64,000 nucleotides of DNA from Plectrocnemia conspersa (taxonomy: Eukaryota > Arthropoda > Insecta > Trichoptera > Polycentropodidae): the NCBI GenBank assembly GCA_009617715.1, contig VTFK01000542.1:62001-126000 (forward strand), given 5' to 3'. Positions 1-11,589 of the stretch are shown here, piece after piece. Within the stretch, counting starts at the first letter, position 1. Each line of letters begins with the position of its first letter. The notes beneath the pieces are model-generated. The model ran no database searches. It was not told where the DNA came from and worked only from the letters and a program-made list of their open reading frames with translations. The translations under genes and the position numbers were made by a program.

Positions 1-345
1 AGAAAATCTTAAAAAAAACAGTATCGAATCTATCCCGAAAATATTTTCTAAATATATAATTTCGGTGAAATTATATCAGAATACATTTTCACCGGTAGAT
101 TTATATTTTTTCCAGTGATTTATTTATTTTATAAGTTATCTGACATATCTGACATGTGCACACAAACGCATTTCCTACCCGATGACGTCAAGCACGCGCG
201 GCTTCTCAAATGTTCGCAATAAAACACAATATTTTTTTACAAATAATAATATGAATAAATAAATGATACAAAATATATCTAAAAAAATTAAATCTGAATT
301 ACTTAAAAAGAAACATACATATATAAACATATAACATACAACAAA
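1..345. other. AT-rich non-coding edge with one copy of a dispersed motif
   Basis: No coding potential seen. Positions about 60-120 carry a motif built around TTTCACCGGTAGAT that recurs at about 5.5, 31.3, 34.2 and 36.8 kb, so this looks like a fragment of a dispersed repeat. A TGACGTCA octamer lies near 183-190, next to a short GC-rich stretch; it matches a CRE site by sequence only. Confidence 0.4.
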
Positions 346-349
346 ATGT

Positions 350-1010
350 AAATGCCTAGCGATCCAGGAATTTTATTGCTTTATGCATTTGACACACAGC
401 TCCATGACAAACAAAACACGACACACGCGTAATTTTATTACCAGAACAAAATTTAAATGTACATCTTCGTCCAATATTATGAGTACTACTGGGCGAAGAC
501 GATGCATGAAGATCTTCATGAAGTCTTCACGAATAATTCTATGGCTGACTTTTACAGTTTATGTAAATAAACGTTCTCCTGTCGCTCAATTTCAGTTTTT
601 ATACCAAATCTACTGATATGAGGCGTATGAAATACTTTCGACGGCATCGATTGTTGATTCGCCACTAAATATATTTATGGATCCATATCCCTTATGCAAT
701 GAAAGCAATAATATCAATGAGCTCCATAAATATTCTGAATGATCACCATCTTGTGCCTCATTTTGTCTCCTAGATCAACTCTGCCTTTTGTTCTGTTATA
801 AAAATTAATCACCGATGGTCGTTTGTTTTTGCTGCCTTCACTATCTGTATTAAAAACTTTTGTACTGAGCAACAGAACCATGTGAATTTTTTTGAAAGCA
901 TAGTTTATCAGCAAAACCAAACCACATTACTATACAGTTCTTTCAACGTATCCCCTAAGAACTCCTTCAGTATTTTTGGCTTGTTTGCTCTTAATGTAGC
1001 GGTAAGAAAT
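350..1010 (-). pseudogene. piggyBac-family transposase, C-terminal remnant
   Basis: Read on the minus strand, 1010 down to about 700 resembles the C-terminal part of piggyBac-family (DDE_Tnp_1_7) transposases, including the conserved peptide INFYNRTKGRVDLGDKM. Further along, at about 490-390, a cysteine-rich segment has the spacing C-x4-C, then C-x2-C-x5-C-x2-H, which fits the small zinc-binding domain that ends piggyBac transposases. The pieces lie in different frames with stops between them, so this is a broken copy and not a working gene. The upstream catalytic part is not found next to it, and no flanking TTAA pair with matching inverted repeats was identified. It probably represents one old insertion with internal deletions. 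The family call rests on motif recognition and was not checked by a search. Confidence 0.7.
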
Positions 1011-2565
1011 AAATCGTTTTGTAATAGACATTAAGCTAAAGGAAATTGAGCTGAAAAAATTGTCTGTGATAATATTTATTTTGGTACCGTTATATGCTAC
1101 CGTTCATGCACATTATCAGAATCATCTAAAGGAGAAGATAGAGGACGTGAGCTGCAAACATGCCCCGTTTTCAATATATAAAAAGTTTCCTGCAAAATAA
1201 TATATATTTGTCATACTTTTTTATCATAACAAAATGTTAATATCATACTTACATTATACAGATGTCTTGTGATTTTATTACACTCCGATGAATATGACAT
1301 ATTAAATGTTATTGCTTCTTTAGTTTTTTATTTTATAGTTTGGAAAAAACATTATAGTGTTTTGATTCTGAGTGATGTGACTTATTTAGCAAGTTAGACG
1401 GTGTAAGAAATTTTATTGCACAAGTTATTATTTGTAGTAATATACATATGTAACTTAGGTGTCAGTGTCGAATGCGAAAGAGTATATATTAATAAAAAAA
1501 GGTTGTAGCGGCTGTTTAGTCTGATATAGAATAGTTGTTGCTGTGGAAGTTGATCTTTGCCGTGATTTTGTTGTAGAAGTGCCTCTCGAAATGTATGTAT
1601 GTACGTGTCAGTCTCTCTGGTGTCTGATAATATGTTCTCTCATAGAAACTTGGGCGAATGAGAAAAAAACTTATTCAAACCAATGGCCAAATTGTTAAGC
1701 TCAATCTTTTTAATGTTTACCTCTCCTAATGAAGTACGATTATCTACCTAGTAGGCTTCTACGAACGAAACCATTGTGGTTGCTTCCAAACGGCCACACA
1801 AAGAATAATGAATAACCATTCGTTAAGCAAGACAATCACAATACATTGTATAAGCGCTTAATGCACATTGGTAACAAATAGTTAAGAAATTTTCGTTACG
1901 GTGATTCATATTTATGGTTTTCGAAATACTGTTGTGGTCATTGTTTATGTCGTTTTGAACGTTCTTAATATGAAGATTTCTCTCGAGGATTTGTGTGTAA
2001 AGCACCTTTATTCAATTGACGCTTTCTATATAGAATACCCTACAATGGTCACATTATAATACCATATTTTGGATGCATCTAATTTAACCAAAGTTTGTTT
2101 ATGGCAGTTGAAAAACACAATAATTTAAAAACTTCTAACTTGTTTATTAAATTCATTATACATATTTAAAATCAAAAATATAAAATGATAACTATCATAA
2201 ATTTTATTCCTTACAATATAAAGTACATTTTATAACATTAATAAGGCCGTAATTTACTTAGAATTTAAAATTCAAACTGTTATATTATATATAATATATA
2301 AATTTAATTTTAAAATATCACATTTTATGTTACGTTGACTATTTATATAGTATTGCTTCAATATCATTTATTGTACTTTTAAATTAATAATTGTATAAGC
2401 TTATTTCAATATTGTACAACGATGGTTTTAGATTATATTAAGAACTTTTACAATATTTAATATTGTTATTTAAATACTTGTGAGTTTGATAAAAATTATT
2501 GACATATTACTAAAATATAATACTTCGTTGCTAAATGCATTTTTACGTCTCGATACGGATTTCAC
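1011..2565. other. Intergenic, no gene seen
   Basis: AT-rich sequence downstream of the ETHE1 stop codon. No exon, RNA gene or clear transposon end is recognised. Positions 2140-2540 are especially AT-rich and may include the ETHE1 3' untranslated region, which runs leftward from 2565. Confidence 0.5.
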
Positions 2566-2612
2566 TTAGACATCGAATATACCGCACACTTTATTAGCTG
2601 GCAAAGCTTGAT
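2566..2612 (-). CDS. ETHE1: ETHE1 exon 5 (C-terminus and stop)
   Basis: A short last exon after TTTTTCAG encoding [15 protein letters not shown] and a TAA stop (2568-2566). The PAN-x-x-CG peptide matches the family's C-terminus and confirms the exon despite its small size. Confidence 0.92.
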
Positions 2613-5600
2613 CTGAAAAATTATATATAAAACAGTAATTTCATACATAGTTTATTGTATATATTGTATGAATCCTTACCGATCATTTTTGGATAAGGTA
2701 AATTTAAGTTATCCATTATGTGCACAAACTCTTCTATAGACTTTGTCAATCTTGGATTGTAACATTTCTCTTCTGCGACGGTAGTAGCTGTCATGCCTTT
2801 ATAATCGTGCGCTGGGTATAGCGTGAAATTATCAGGTAAAGACAAAATCTTTTCGTGAACCGACTTATAAAGAATCGTAGAACTTCCTTCTTGAAAATCT
2901 GTTCGACCACATCCTCTAATAAGCAATGCGTCGCCAGTAAAAGCTAAACCCTACAAAATTAAAAAAAAATGTATTCTAATACTGACATATTAAAAAATTC
3001 TATTCTTATAAAATATTATTACTTGCTCCTTTAAAATGTAAGTCACACATCCATTTGTATGTCCCGGTGTCGCAGCTACTTCTAAGGTATGACGGCCAAA
3101 GCTGATTTTATCACCATCGTCGATATATTCGTCGGCCTTGGCTCCACTAGATTTCGATATTACACTACGTGCTTCCGGAATCAATTTCTTTAATTCACCA
3201 GTTCCAGTAATATGATCTGCATGCATATGAGTATTAACTGGAACATAAGAAAAATATTTATACAACAAACATTGATAATAAAAATATTTAATACGCTTCC
3301 GTTATTGGATTAACTTATCTGTATCTGTATGAACATTATCTATATGTTCAACGATATGGTAATCAAAGTATTACTAAATAAATATGTTTAAGAATGGACT
3401 AGATATAAAATTAGATTATTACTTGCATATTTCAGCTTCAAGCCGAGATCTTCTAAAACTTTTGCATCTCGCTGTGCTTCTTCTAGTACCGGGTCGATCA
3501 AGATGGCTTCATTTTGTTTTGTATCTGCTAATATGTAAGTGTACGTGCAACTTGGCGTTGAAAATAGCTGAAAAATGAATTATTGATCTTTATTAATTTA
3601 TTGAACATTAAGAAAGAAATATGACACACAAACAAGTTTTAAGTGATTAAATAATAAAATAAAAAAAAACATAATAAGAGGTCAAGTAAAAAAAAACTGG
3701 TTTGGAATATTGCTGTGTCATGCTTATTCAGCATAACTAAGATATATAGGTATAAATGAAATTGAGAGGTGATTATACAATAACAACTAATCAAAACACA
3801 AAAATATTCATATAAATTAGTTACTTTTTAAAAGTAACCTTTTATATGGTTAAATGTGTGAATAAATAAATGTTTTTATTTTGGTTTAGTTGTATTTATA
3901 TTGCTTTTCAAATTTAGTTTAAATTAATATCAACAGTGATAAATATAGTTGTAATTCATTTTTCCACAGTATTATAAAAATAATTATACCAGATGACCTT
4001 TTGTGCTTAACCCTTTAGACGCCAGTGACGTGCCCGCACGCCAAAGCGGTCGGACCGTCAAGTGCCAGCGCGTGCAGGCACGCAAATGTTATTACGGACA
4101 CATTTACTAATAAATTCGATTTTTTTTTTCGTTAATTTAATACAGAGACATCTATTAAATGGAATGTGATCGTTAAAATGTGCAATTTTTGAACCATTCT
4201 TTTATTATTTACGATCGAGCATACAGACGTTGTTAGGGCTGCTACAATATTTTTTTTAAATGATAAAAAAAACACAATGTTTTGTAAAAAAATAACATTT
4301 TTTGAATTTGAATTTTGTTTTTGTTTATATTATAACATTATTGCCATATTTACTATTTTTTAAAAATTTTTGACATAGTTGAAAATTTTTAAATATATGA
4401 AGTAGCTGCCATTTTGATAAAAGATTTTGATTAAAACAACGGAAATTATCGTGTCCCATACAAATATTAAAAACTACCAAAAACATATAATATAAATAAC
4501 ATACAATATAAATTACATATAATATTTGTGTGGCAGCCCTGACAGTGGTTTTTAAAACTTGTTATTTCTGTGCTTTTTTTTCACTTTTATGTTAAAATTA
4601 ATAAAAAGGAAAGTAAACAGTGATTTTCCAGGTAAATAATGTTTCTCTTTCATAATAATTTAAAGGGTTGAAAATGGTGGCCTACAGAGCAAATTCATAG
4701 AAATTTGCTTGGCGTTGAACAGGTTAAAAGTGAGTGTTATTTGCTGTGACCAAGACTTTATTATTTTTTAAATAGTACCAGAATTTATTTATTTATACCA
4801 ATAGAATATTAAAGAGTGAAAAAAGCGAATTTTTCGACTAATATTTACAACACTATTTCTGGATACGTTTTAATTTTTATGTTATTTTATACTAGATAAA
4901 TATGTAGTGTTATGGCTATTATATAGTGTATTTTGTTTCTAAAAAATTCTGTAAAATTATTCGATTTTATTCACAATTTTTCTCTTACAAACTACAATTA
5001 AAAATATTATTATGATTGATTGTAATGGGCAATGATGTGAAGTTCATTTAAAGCAGATATTTAGTCCGTACACTAAATTTAATCAAAAATGAAATTTTTG
5101 GTATGAAAATCCAAAATTAGAAAATTATTTTCAATAATAGTCAATTTCCAAATTTTTTCCATTATTTCTTTTTTTACACAGTAGTTTTTGAAACGTATGC
5201 AATGTTCAAAAAGGGGGAACAAAAAATAACATTTTTAGTATAGTCGGTGAATAGTACCCAAAAACCCTGTGTTCAAATCCCATGTGAACCATCGTCTTTT
5301 TCAATTTCTATCGTGTCTGGGAAATCGGAATTAGATTAATTATTAATTGATTATTTTAATGATAATTCCAATCGATCATCACAGATTAGGTTTTTCTAGA
5401 TTTTCCTAATCTTACGGATGAATAATTAAAATCGTGCTAGGTTTTACATATAAGTTTTAATTTACAGTGAAATCATATTGGACATTTTCACCGGTAGATA
5501 TATATTTTTATCAGTAAGAATATAATTTATCTGGCAGTTGATAGTAAAATTATATGATTTCAACTTTTTCATATGTAGTAATATAAACATTTACATACTT

Positions 5601-7298
5601 ATCACTATTTATTTAAGTGCGATGTATAAATGTTACAGCGAATATGTATTTTTCAGTGAAGGTATATTTTCACTAGTGATGTCCTAATATATTTTTAGCA
5701 GTATATATATTTTTCTACTAGCACCTATCATTTAAATATAATTTATATAATAAATATAATTTAAATTAAATGATAGGCGCAAATATCATTTAAATATAAT
5801 TTAAATGATAGGCGCTAGTGAAATTATATGCAGTTCTAAAATGTCTATGAAACTCAATTTGACATCTGCATTACGATATTACACTATGCTTTAAAAATAT
5901 GATAGCTATCTGTACCGATATTACTACAGACTTCTGATATAAAAGTATTGGTCAAAATGTATTCAAAGGGAATTTTGATGGCGCAGACAAGATTTTATTG
6001 CTTTTGACGTGGATTTATGACTTCTGAGAAGAGTTAATTATTTTTTGCGCTCTCCTATTGGTCAAAATTCGGTTTAGGTATACTTCATTTGAGTCGTAAT
6101 AAACCCGACAGAACGATTTCATTGCTTTTGACGTGGATTCCAAACAGAGACCCTTTGAATTTGGCCAGAAAAATACATGTCATTTATTAACATCTTAATG
6201 AAGTCGAAATATTACAGATCCGCAAAGAAATTTTTGTCAACTTTTCCTTTATAAATAATTAGCCTAATAATCTAGATTCTAGACTAAGATAATAATTTTA
6301 AGAAACTGAAAATGTTGTAGATTAAGATAATAACTTAATATTATAAAAATGTATTACACAAAAAACTATATAAACTTATTAACAAATAAAGAAACTGCTA
6401 AATTTTTTAAAAATCAAAATATTAAAGAAACAACCACTGACTGGTCAACCATTGTGCTCCCTAGAAAAATGTAAAATGACGTCCCTGTAGAAATCTTTTA
6501 ATGCATGTTCCATAGTGTGACTTTATACGGCGTAAAAATCAAAAAGGAGTAAAAATCGATTTTAATAAATTATTTGTCAATAATATTTTTAACATATGAT
6601 CAGTTAATAATTATAAATGGTCGATAATTTTGGCATCAACCGTCAATAAACTTACGAAAAATGATCAGTAAAGCTCTGTTTATAGCTATTGATAGCAAAA
6701 TGAATTAACTGTAATATTACATACACACTTAACAATACTATTTGAAGGATTAATATGTGATATTTGTATACAAATATCTTCTATTAAATTTTCAAGGAAC
6801 CATTTCATAACGCATAATATCTAGGCAGTAAAAATATAATTAACAATTAAACTAAAAATCATAACTTTTAATATACAAAACATACACCTATATAATTAAT
6901 ATATTGTAATTACCGACTATTAATTTAAGTTGCTGGATTTAATAAAACAACAGACCATGTAATTAAATTACTGACTAAAAACAAACAAAATTACTATCAG
7001 TAAAAACCTATATCTAAATAATTTTAAACAAAAAAAAACTAGCAACAGACTTCTAATCAGTGTTATAAAATGATTTTTTCAGTAGAAATATCTAGTAGAT
7101 ATGCTTTCATTAAACAAAAAAGCTCATGAGTTATATATAAATGAAACAAAAAGTATATAATACCTGTCTGAAAAAGAAGTCGGAAGTGAACGGTATCCTC
7201 TCGGCTATCATGGTGCGACCGCAATGGTGAAACCGAACGAATTGAGTCGACACGGTCAACGCCGCGTTTAAAAACCTAGCAACCGGTTGTGCCATCAT
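2566..7298 (-). CDS. ETHE1: Persulfide dioxygenase ETHE1, mitochondrial (5 exons)
   Basis: ETHE1 oxidises glutathione persulfide to sulfite and glutathione in the mitochondrial sulfide-oxidation pathway, and is a mononuclear iron enzyme of the metallo-beta-lactamase fold. Exons on the minus strand are 7298-7164, 3567-3423, 3237-3023, 2950-2680 and 2612-2566. All junctions are GT/AG and keep phase, giving 813 nt and 270 aa (human about 254). Residues 1 to about 30 are basic with no acidic residue, as expected for a mitochondrial presequence. The metal motif THMHADH is at 96-102, PGHT at 151-154 and [17 protein letters not shown] at about 169-185. The iron ligands are predicted to be His97, His153 and Asp172, equivalent to human His79, His135 and Asp154 with a constant offset of 18. 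The ATG at 7298 is the first of two adjacent Met codons, so Met2 could also start. No frameshift or stop is present, so the gene looks functional. Intron 1 is 3.6 kb and holds repeats. Confidence 0.95.
2680..2950 (-). CDS. ETHE1: ETHE1 exon 4
   Basis: Follows a TTTTGTAG acceptor with [20 protein letters not shown] and ends at ATCG|GTAAGG in the first base of an Asp codon. It includes the third predicted iron ligand, Asp172, and the YPAHDYKG peptide. Confidence 0.96.
3023..3237 (-). CDS. ETHE1: ETHE1 exon 3 (metal-binding core)
   Basis: Follows a TTCCAG acceptor. Carries the NTHMHADH motif and [15 protein letters not shown], and ends in phase 0 at CAA|GTAATA. It provides two of the three predicted iron ligands. 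Confidence 0.96.
3423..3567 (-). CDS. ETHE1: ETHE1 exon 2
   Basis: Opens after a TTTTTCAG acceptor with [19 protein letters not shown] and ends KLKYA plus one base before GTAATA. The final single base joins exon 3 to complete an Ile codon. Confidence 0.95.
4007..4727. mobile_element. piggyBac-like MITE flanked by TTAA, in ETHE1 intron 1
   Basis: TTAA at 4007-4010 and TTAA at 4724-4727 bound a 713-bp element. Its ends are related inverted repeats: the left end reads CCCTTTAGACGCCAGTG, and the right end read inward is CCTGTTCAACGCCAAGC. TTAA target duplication with CC(C/T)-type ends is the signature of piggyBac-related transposons. No transposase coding is visible inside, so this is a non-autonomous copy. 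Confidence 0.65.
5330..5850. repeat. Dispersed AT-rich repeat with CACTAG/CACCGG motifs
   Basis: Contains several copies of (A/T)TTTTCAC(C/T)(A/G)GTAGA-type motifs, plus an inner hairpin: a GCACCTATCATTTAAAT-type arm near 5725 faces ATTTAAATGATAGGCGC near 5760 and again near 5800. The CCTAATC...GGATGAAT block near 5390-5420 recurs in opposite orientation at about 35880-35920. The family is unidentified and lies inside ETHE1 intron 1. Confidence 0.5.
5960..6150. repeat. Half copy of the palindromic MITE found at 54.5 kb
   Basis: Positions 5988-6077 match the right arm of the 54475-54707 element: TTTTATTGCTTTTGACGTGG, then ACTTCTGAGAAGAG, then the terminal CAAAATTCGGTTTA. A second short piece (ATTGCTTTTGACGTGGATTC) follows at about 6120-6141. 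It is a truncated member of the same family. Confidence 0.6.
7164..7298 (-). CDS. ETHE1: ETHE1 exon 1 (presequence)
   Basis: Forty-five codons from ATGATG to FFFRQ, followed by a CAG|GTATTA donor in phase 0. It encodes the basic N-terminal presequence and the first residues of the mature enzyme. Confidence 0.93.
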
Positions 7299-7745
7299 GG
7301 TTAATGCGCAGACTCGAACAATCTAATTGCAACGCTGTTTATGATACGTCTGCCCCACCTGAAGTTAGCGGAAATTGTCTATGTGTTACAAAATTACAAA
7401 CAAAACCAGATTTTGGTACTGACCAACTGTCACGTACGCCTATAACCTTCAACGAACTGTCATTCAATGAAATGTTTGTTTTCAGCCGAGACTTGAACCT
7501 TTTTCTCCAGTCTTAACCATTATCGGCTAAATTTTAAATTATTTTATATATTCAAGTTCTTATTAATTTAATAATTATGATTTATATCGATATATTATAT
7601 ATAGTTTTAACCGTTGGTATGGACGCGTCATACATATTAAAGTTTATCTTAATATTTAAATTGCAAATTTGATACAATCAATATAAAAAAATTATAAAGC
7701 ACTTAAGAGATGTCTCTTAATATTTTACTTATTTTTCAGATTTAC
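7299..7745 (-). promoter_or_regulatory. Presumed ETHE1 promoter region
   Basis: The sequence directly upstream of the ETHE1 start is less AT-rich than its surroundings up to about 7510. No TATA box or other defined element is clear. It is assigned as promoter only by position. Confidence 0.3.
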
Positions 7746-8238
7746 TTAACCCTTCGAACCCTGAGCTCCTAAGTAATTTTTGACATTTACAGAATATTTG
7801 ATTAAAAAGTTAATTTCGACAGGAAAACAATTTTTATTTAAAATACTTTTTTTATTTTTTAATAATTAATTTGTGATAATTGCACACACCTTTTGCAGCT
7901 CAAAAAAAAAACAATAAACATATATTTATTGCATATACAAATACTATAATAGGTTAAAGCAATAAAAATAAATATATGATTAAGTACACAGTTTTCAGAT
8001 CCAAACTCAATCCAAAATTAAAACACTTGGCATAATTTGCACCAATATACGGTCTTTGTGCGTATTGAAAAATCACGACATTTGATGAGGCAAAAGTATC
8101 CTCCCAGATTTTTTTTTGCAGATCAAAATACTGGCCGTAGGGTAATGATAAGACTGGTAAACCAGCCGTAGAGGTTTCAGACACATATGCGCCACTTCTT
8201 CAGGCCGGTTTACCAGTCTATGGGGTTCAAAGTGCTAA
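7746..8238. mobile_element. Degenerate piggyBac-like MITE
   Basis: TTAA at 7746-7749 is followed by CCCTTCGAACCCTGAG. At the other end GGGGTTCAAAGTG (to 8234) is followed by CTAA, a one-base change from TTAA. Read inward the two ends are CCCTTCGAACCC and CACTTTGAACCCC. A minus-strand open segment at 8184-7954 (76 aa, including SLPYGQYFDLQKKIWED) lies inside but is not recognised. A 12-bp inverted repeat GACTGGTAAACC / GGTTTACCAGTC sits at about 8150-8220. Confidence 0.5.
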
Positions 8239-8690
8239 ATATGCATGTTTATAGTATGGTTACTTATAATGAAATAAGCTGTATTTGGTAAGAACGAATA
8301 TCACTCAGTCTTTTTTAGACAGATTTCAATAAATGTGCTTACTGTATCAGGACAATTATGACGCAACTTCCAAACAAATTCAATGCAATTTCTTGACTAG
8401 CATTAGGAGAATACCTACAACATATAATAGCAATCCTCAGTAAAAATCTATATACAACGTCAATGAACACGAAGTTTCCGAAAATATATAGGTGATATGC
8501 CATTGCAAATTTAAACAAATATTATCAGATAAAAGTTTACTTTATCAGAATAAAACATTTATTATATTTACGAAACGTTGTCAAGGTTTGTAGTGTGTTT
8601 TATTTAAAAGAAACAGCGCATTAACCATACAATTGAAATTTGAATATACAAATAACCGTTTTTCTGAAATACAAATAAAGTCAATGATAA
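8235..8690. other. Intergenic, nothing recognised
   Basis: AT-rich DNA with no exon, repeat structure or RNA gene that I can support. Confidence 0.4.
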
Positions 8691-9375
8691 GGTGGCGAAA
8701 CCATTGCAATGTTTCAATGATCATTGCTCACAAAACAACTGCTCACACAAAAACTGCTTGCAAGATGATTGTTCATATGAACATCGTTCAAACGAATATT
8801 GTTTACACAGTACATCACCCACACGGAACATTTTTCACTTTTTTTATGTTTGCTGCTCGTTCGAATGACCGCTATAGCATAAAAAAATTGAATAAATATA
8901 AAATTTTTGCTTAGGATGAAAAAATCATATCGAGTTTCGATTGATAAGTTTAATATGTTCCAGAGTAAGAAATTGAATAAATATATAGTTATTCCTGAAC
9001 TCTGTTTTAGTTGCAACATTATATTATATGAAAATCATCCTTCATACAAATATGTTGTAAAGGGAAGTAAAACATGAAAGTGTCGAAATGCTAGAATACT
9101 CAATCAAACAATAAAAGTTATTTAATTTAAAAATGAATAGTAAACAAAGTGAAAGAAAAAACAATTGATTGAAATAATAAATTAATAAATATTCGTGCAC
9201 TATTTTTTAAGCAATTTTATCATTTCCTCAAATATTTCCTCATTTATTCTAAAAAATAAGTATGTACACGTCAAAACAATGTTCCATGTGAGTTATGCTA
9301 GTATGAGCAATCGCCTTGTGAGCAATAGTCTATGTGAGCAGTAGTTTATTCACCCATTGATGCACATGGAGCTAC
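8690..9375. repeat. Foldback-like element with modular inverted arms (copy 1)
   Basis: The left arm (about 8715-8810) consists of short, roughly 16-18 bp modules containing ATTGCTCACAA, ACTGCTCACAC, ACTGCTTGCAA and ATTGTTCATAT. The right arm (about 9275-9350) holds the same modules in reverse complement: TATGAGCAATCG, TTGTGAGCAATAG, TGTGAGCAGTAG. Tandem modules inside inverted arms are the architecture of Foldback-type elements. The middle is AT-rich without a transposase. Exact termini are not clear. Confidence 0.5.
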
Positions 9376-10190
9376 AACACTATTATAATATTAGAACGGG
9401 ATTCCAGTACCACACATATCATCAATGATAAATCAAGAAAGGGCCAAACGAGAATGTTGTTGATTTCCTACCATTTCTCCGACAAATTCTAAGCCGAAAT
9501 ATTGCCGTAGAAAAATCAATTGACTTTTTAGTACAGCCCTGATCTCGCCACCAGTGGAGCTTACGCCAAATAGACACAGACAACCCAGTTTAGGCCGACA
9601 CCATTTAAGTCTGAATAAAAGCAAGTACTTCAGCACAATTTTCAGTGTAATCGGAATTTTCTTTAAAAAATAATCATTATTGAAGAATTATATATGTAAA
9701 CGCACAATTTATACTTAATTGTTATTGACAATAATGCATAAATTAAATAAAAAAAGTTGGTCATAAATTGCACTGTTATGTTCAAAAAATTTTTATTATT
9801 CATTTGACAGTTTGTTTAATAAATTTTTGTTATGTTTTGGATAAAACCTATAAATTCCTGTGCAAAAATTGGATCTCCACTAAAAATATATAAAGAGGTA
9901 ATTATAAATCATATTAATAACATGTTTATATTAGGGTATACAAATACTACAATGATTTTAATTAATACAAATGTATCATGTATCAGTACATTCCATATTT
10001 TTTTAAAGAACATTTTTGTTTTGTGGTCAAAGATAAAAATTACAAATTCATTGAAAGTGTGACCCACACAGTCTATCATGAAAAAAAGCAAATTGTTTTG
10101 AAATTCACCCTAGAAACTTCAAAATATTGTCCCCGAGTTTAACTTACGGTCATTTACGGTATTTTCTTATGGTATTTCTCAATGACTCGT
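9376..10190. other. Intergenic, nothing recognised
   Basis: AT-rich. A slightly GC-richer patch at 9430-9640 has a short minus-strand open frame with no recognisable domain. No gene called. Confidence 0.4.
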
Positions 10191-10940
10191 ATTTTTCGGA
10201 TCAGAATTTTAATACGGTTGTGGTCAAAATGTATATTACATGGGTAAGAATTTATATTAAAAGGTCAGAATATAAGCGGCCAGAATAAATATTAGATGGT
10301 CAGGATTTATATTAATTGATCGGAATTAATATTAAATAGTAGGAGGTATTTTTCCAGATGGTCAGAATCATTTTTTTCAGTTGGCAATAGTCTTATCGTA
10401 TAGTGTTGGAATTGCTGTAACGCTGAAGATGTCGAAAACAACTGGTCGATCTGTCATTTTCGTGTCTGCAGTTCATTATCAAGGTGTTTTAGGGCCAACA
10501 TTTTTGGTTCAGCTCGCAATCAGGCGCGTATGGTGAGATACTTTTCCTTTCGATCGCTCGCGTGTTAAGTGACGAGAGTGAGTGAGAGATAAGAGCGTGC
10601 GTTACATGCGTTTCTCTCTCACCCACTCTCGTCACTTAACACGCGAGCGAGCGAAAGGGAAATTATCTCACCGTACGCGTCTGCTCGCAACGTTGTTAGA
10701 CATCAACACAACAAGCCAAGCGTGCTCTCCGTCACCACTGTCGTTATTTTGTACGTCGCTCTGAATACCTTCGCGTCCTACATACAATTAAATATATAGC
10801 TATATTTTTATTCTGACCGTAAACTATTTTATTCTAACCATTTGTTATTTATACTATCTCTGAATAATATAATTGTGACCGAGATTCGATTTTTATTATG
10901 ATCTAAAAATGATTTATATTCTGACCATTTAATTTGTTGC
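10190..10940. repeat. Foldback-like element with modular inverted arms (copy 2)
   Basis: The left arm (about 10200-10385) repeats a module like GGTCAGAATAAATATTA at roughly 24-bp spacing. The right arm (about 10810-10935) repeats the complement, TTTATTCTGACC / TATATTCTGACCATTTA. Flanks outside the arms also resemble each other in inverse (TTTCTCAATGACTC versus CCTTTCTCAATTACTAC). A separate hAT-like MITE occupies the centre at 10521-10683. No transposase is present. Confidence 0.55.
10513..10691. mobile_element. hAT-like palindromic MITE with 8-bp target duplication
   Basis: The element runs 10521-10683 and starts CAGGCGCGTATGGTGAGATA. Its right end is the imperfect complement (TATCTCACCGTACGCGTCTG). 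The arms are about 75 bp each and nearly meet, so the whole element can fold on itself. Flanks CTCGCAAT (10513-10520) and CTCGCAAC (10684-10691) are a one-mismatch 8-bp duplication, the length typical of hAT transposition. Relatives lie at 23644-23715 and 42207-42320. Confidence 0.75.
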
Positions 10941-11580
10941 CTTTCTCAATTACTACATTTAGCAGCAATGGCAATGCATTATGCGAACCTTGCTGTTGCG
11001 CAACTATTTTTTATATACAAAGTTATGGATATTATAAATTATTGTTATTTTCCCAATACTTTTGAAATCACGTATTACTTGTGCAATAGTCTTATCCTCG
11101 TAACTTTGTTTTGCGTCACGTTGTCTTCAATTGTTTTTTTCGAATATTGGGTTAGGTTTTTGAATTTCAAAACTCGACTGCTTCCTTCTATGCTCCTTTG
11201 TGTGAGTCCATATTGTCATCAACGGTCTTCTCCGAAGATCAGGTTGAATTCTTGTAGCTGAATCAGGGTTGACGTGATTTAGAAAATGAATGAATTATGA
11301 ATGTTATTTATTACATACAAAATATTCAAGTAATTCTCAGAATAATAAAAAAAGCGTTTTCAGATTAAACGTGAAATGTAACATATTTAATGTGTAATTA
11401 TTTCTATTACTTTTTGATGTTTATAATTTGCTTAAGTTTATTCTACGTTAATTTTAGGACTTGCATAGTGTAGTCTAGTACTTTTGAGCTGAGTCTGGTG
11501 AGACGTGCAACGAAGAAGAAACTGACGTATTTATTTATATTTCAAGGGTCATTCTCTGTCGATACTTGGCGTAGCTCCGC
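10941..11580. other. Intergenic, nothing recognised
   Basis: AT-rich, with no supported exon, transposon end or RNA gene. Confidence 0.4.
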
Positions 11581-11589
11581 TTGGTGCGA

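Noticed and set aside
5221..5300. Possible tRNA gene (GTGTTCAAATCCCATG resembles a B box)
   Set aside because: No cloverleaf could be traced and no convincing A box sits at the right distance. At best a fragment of a tRNA-derived repeat.
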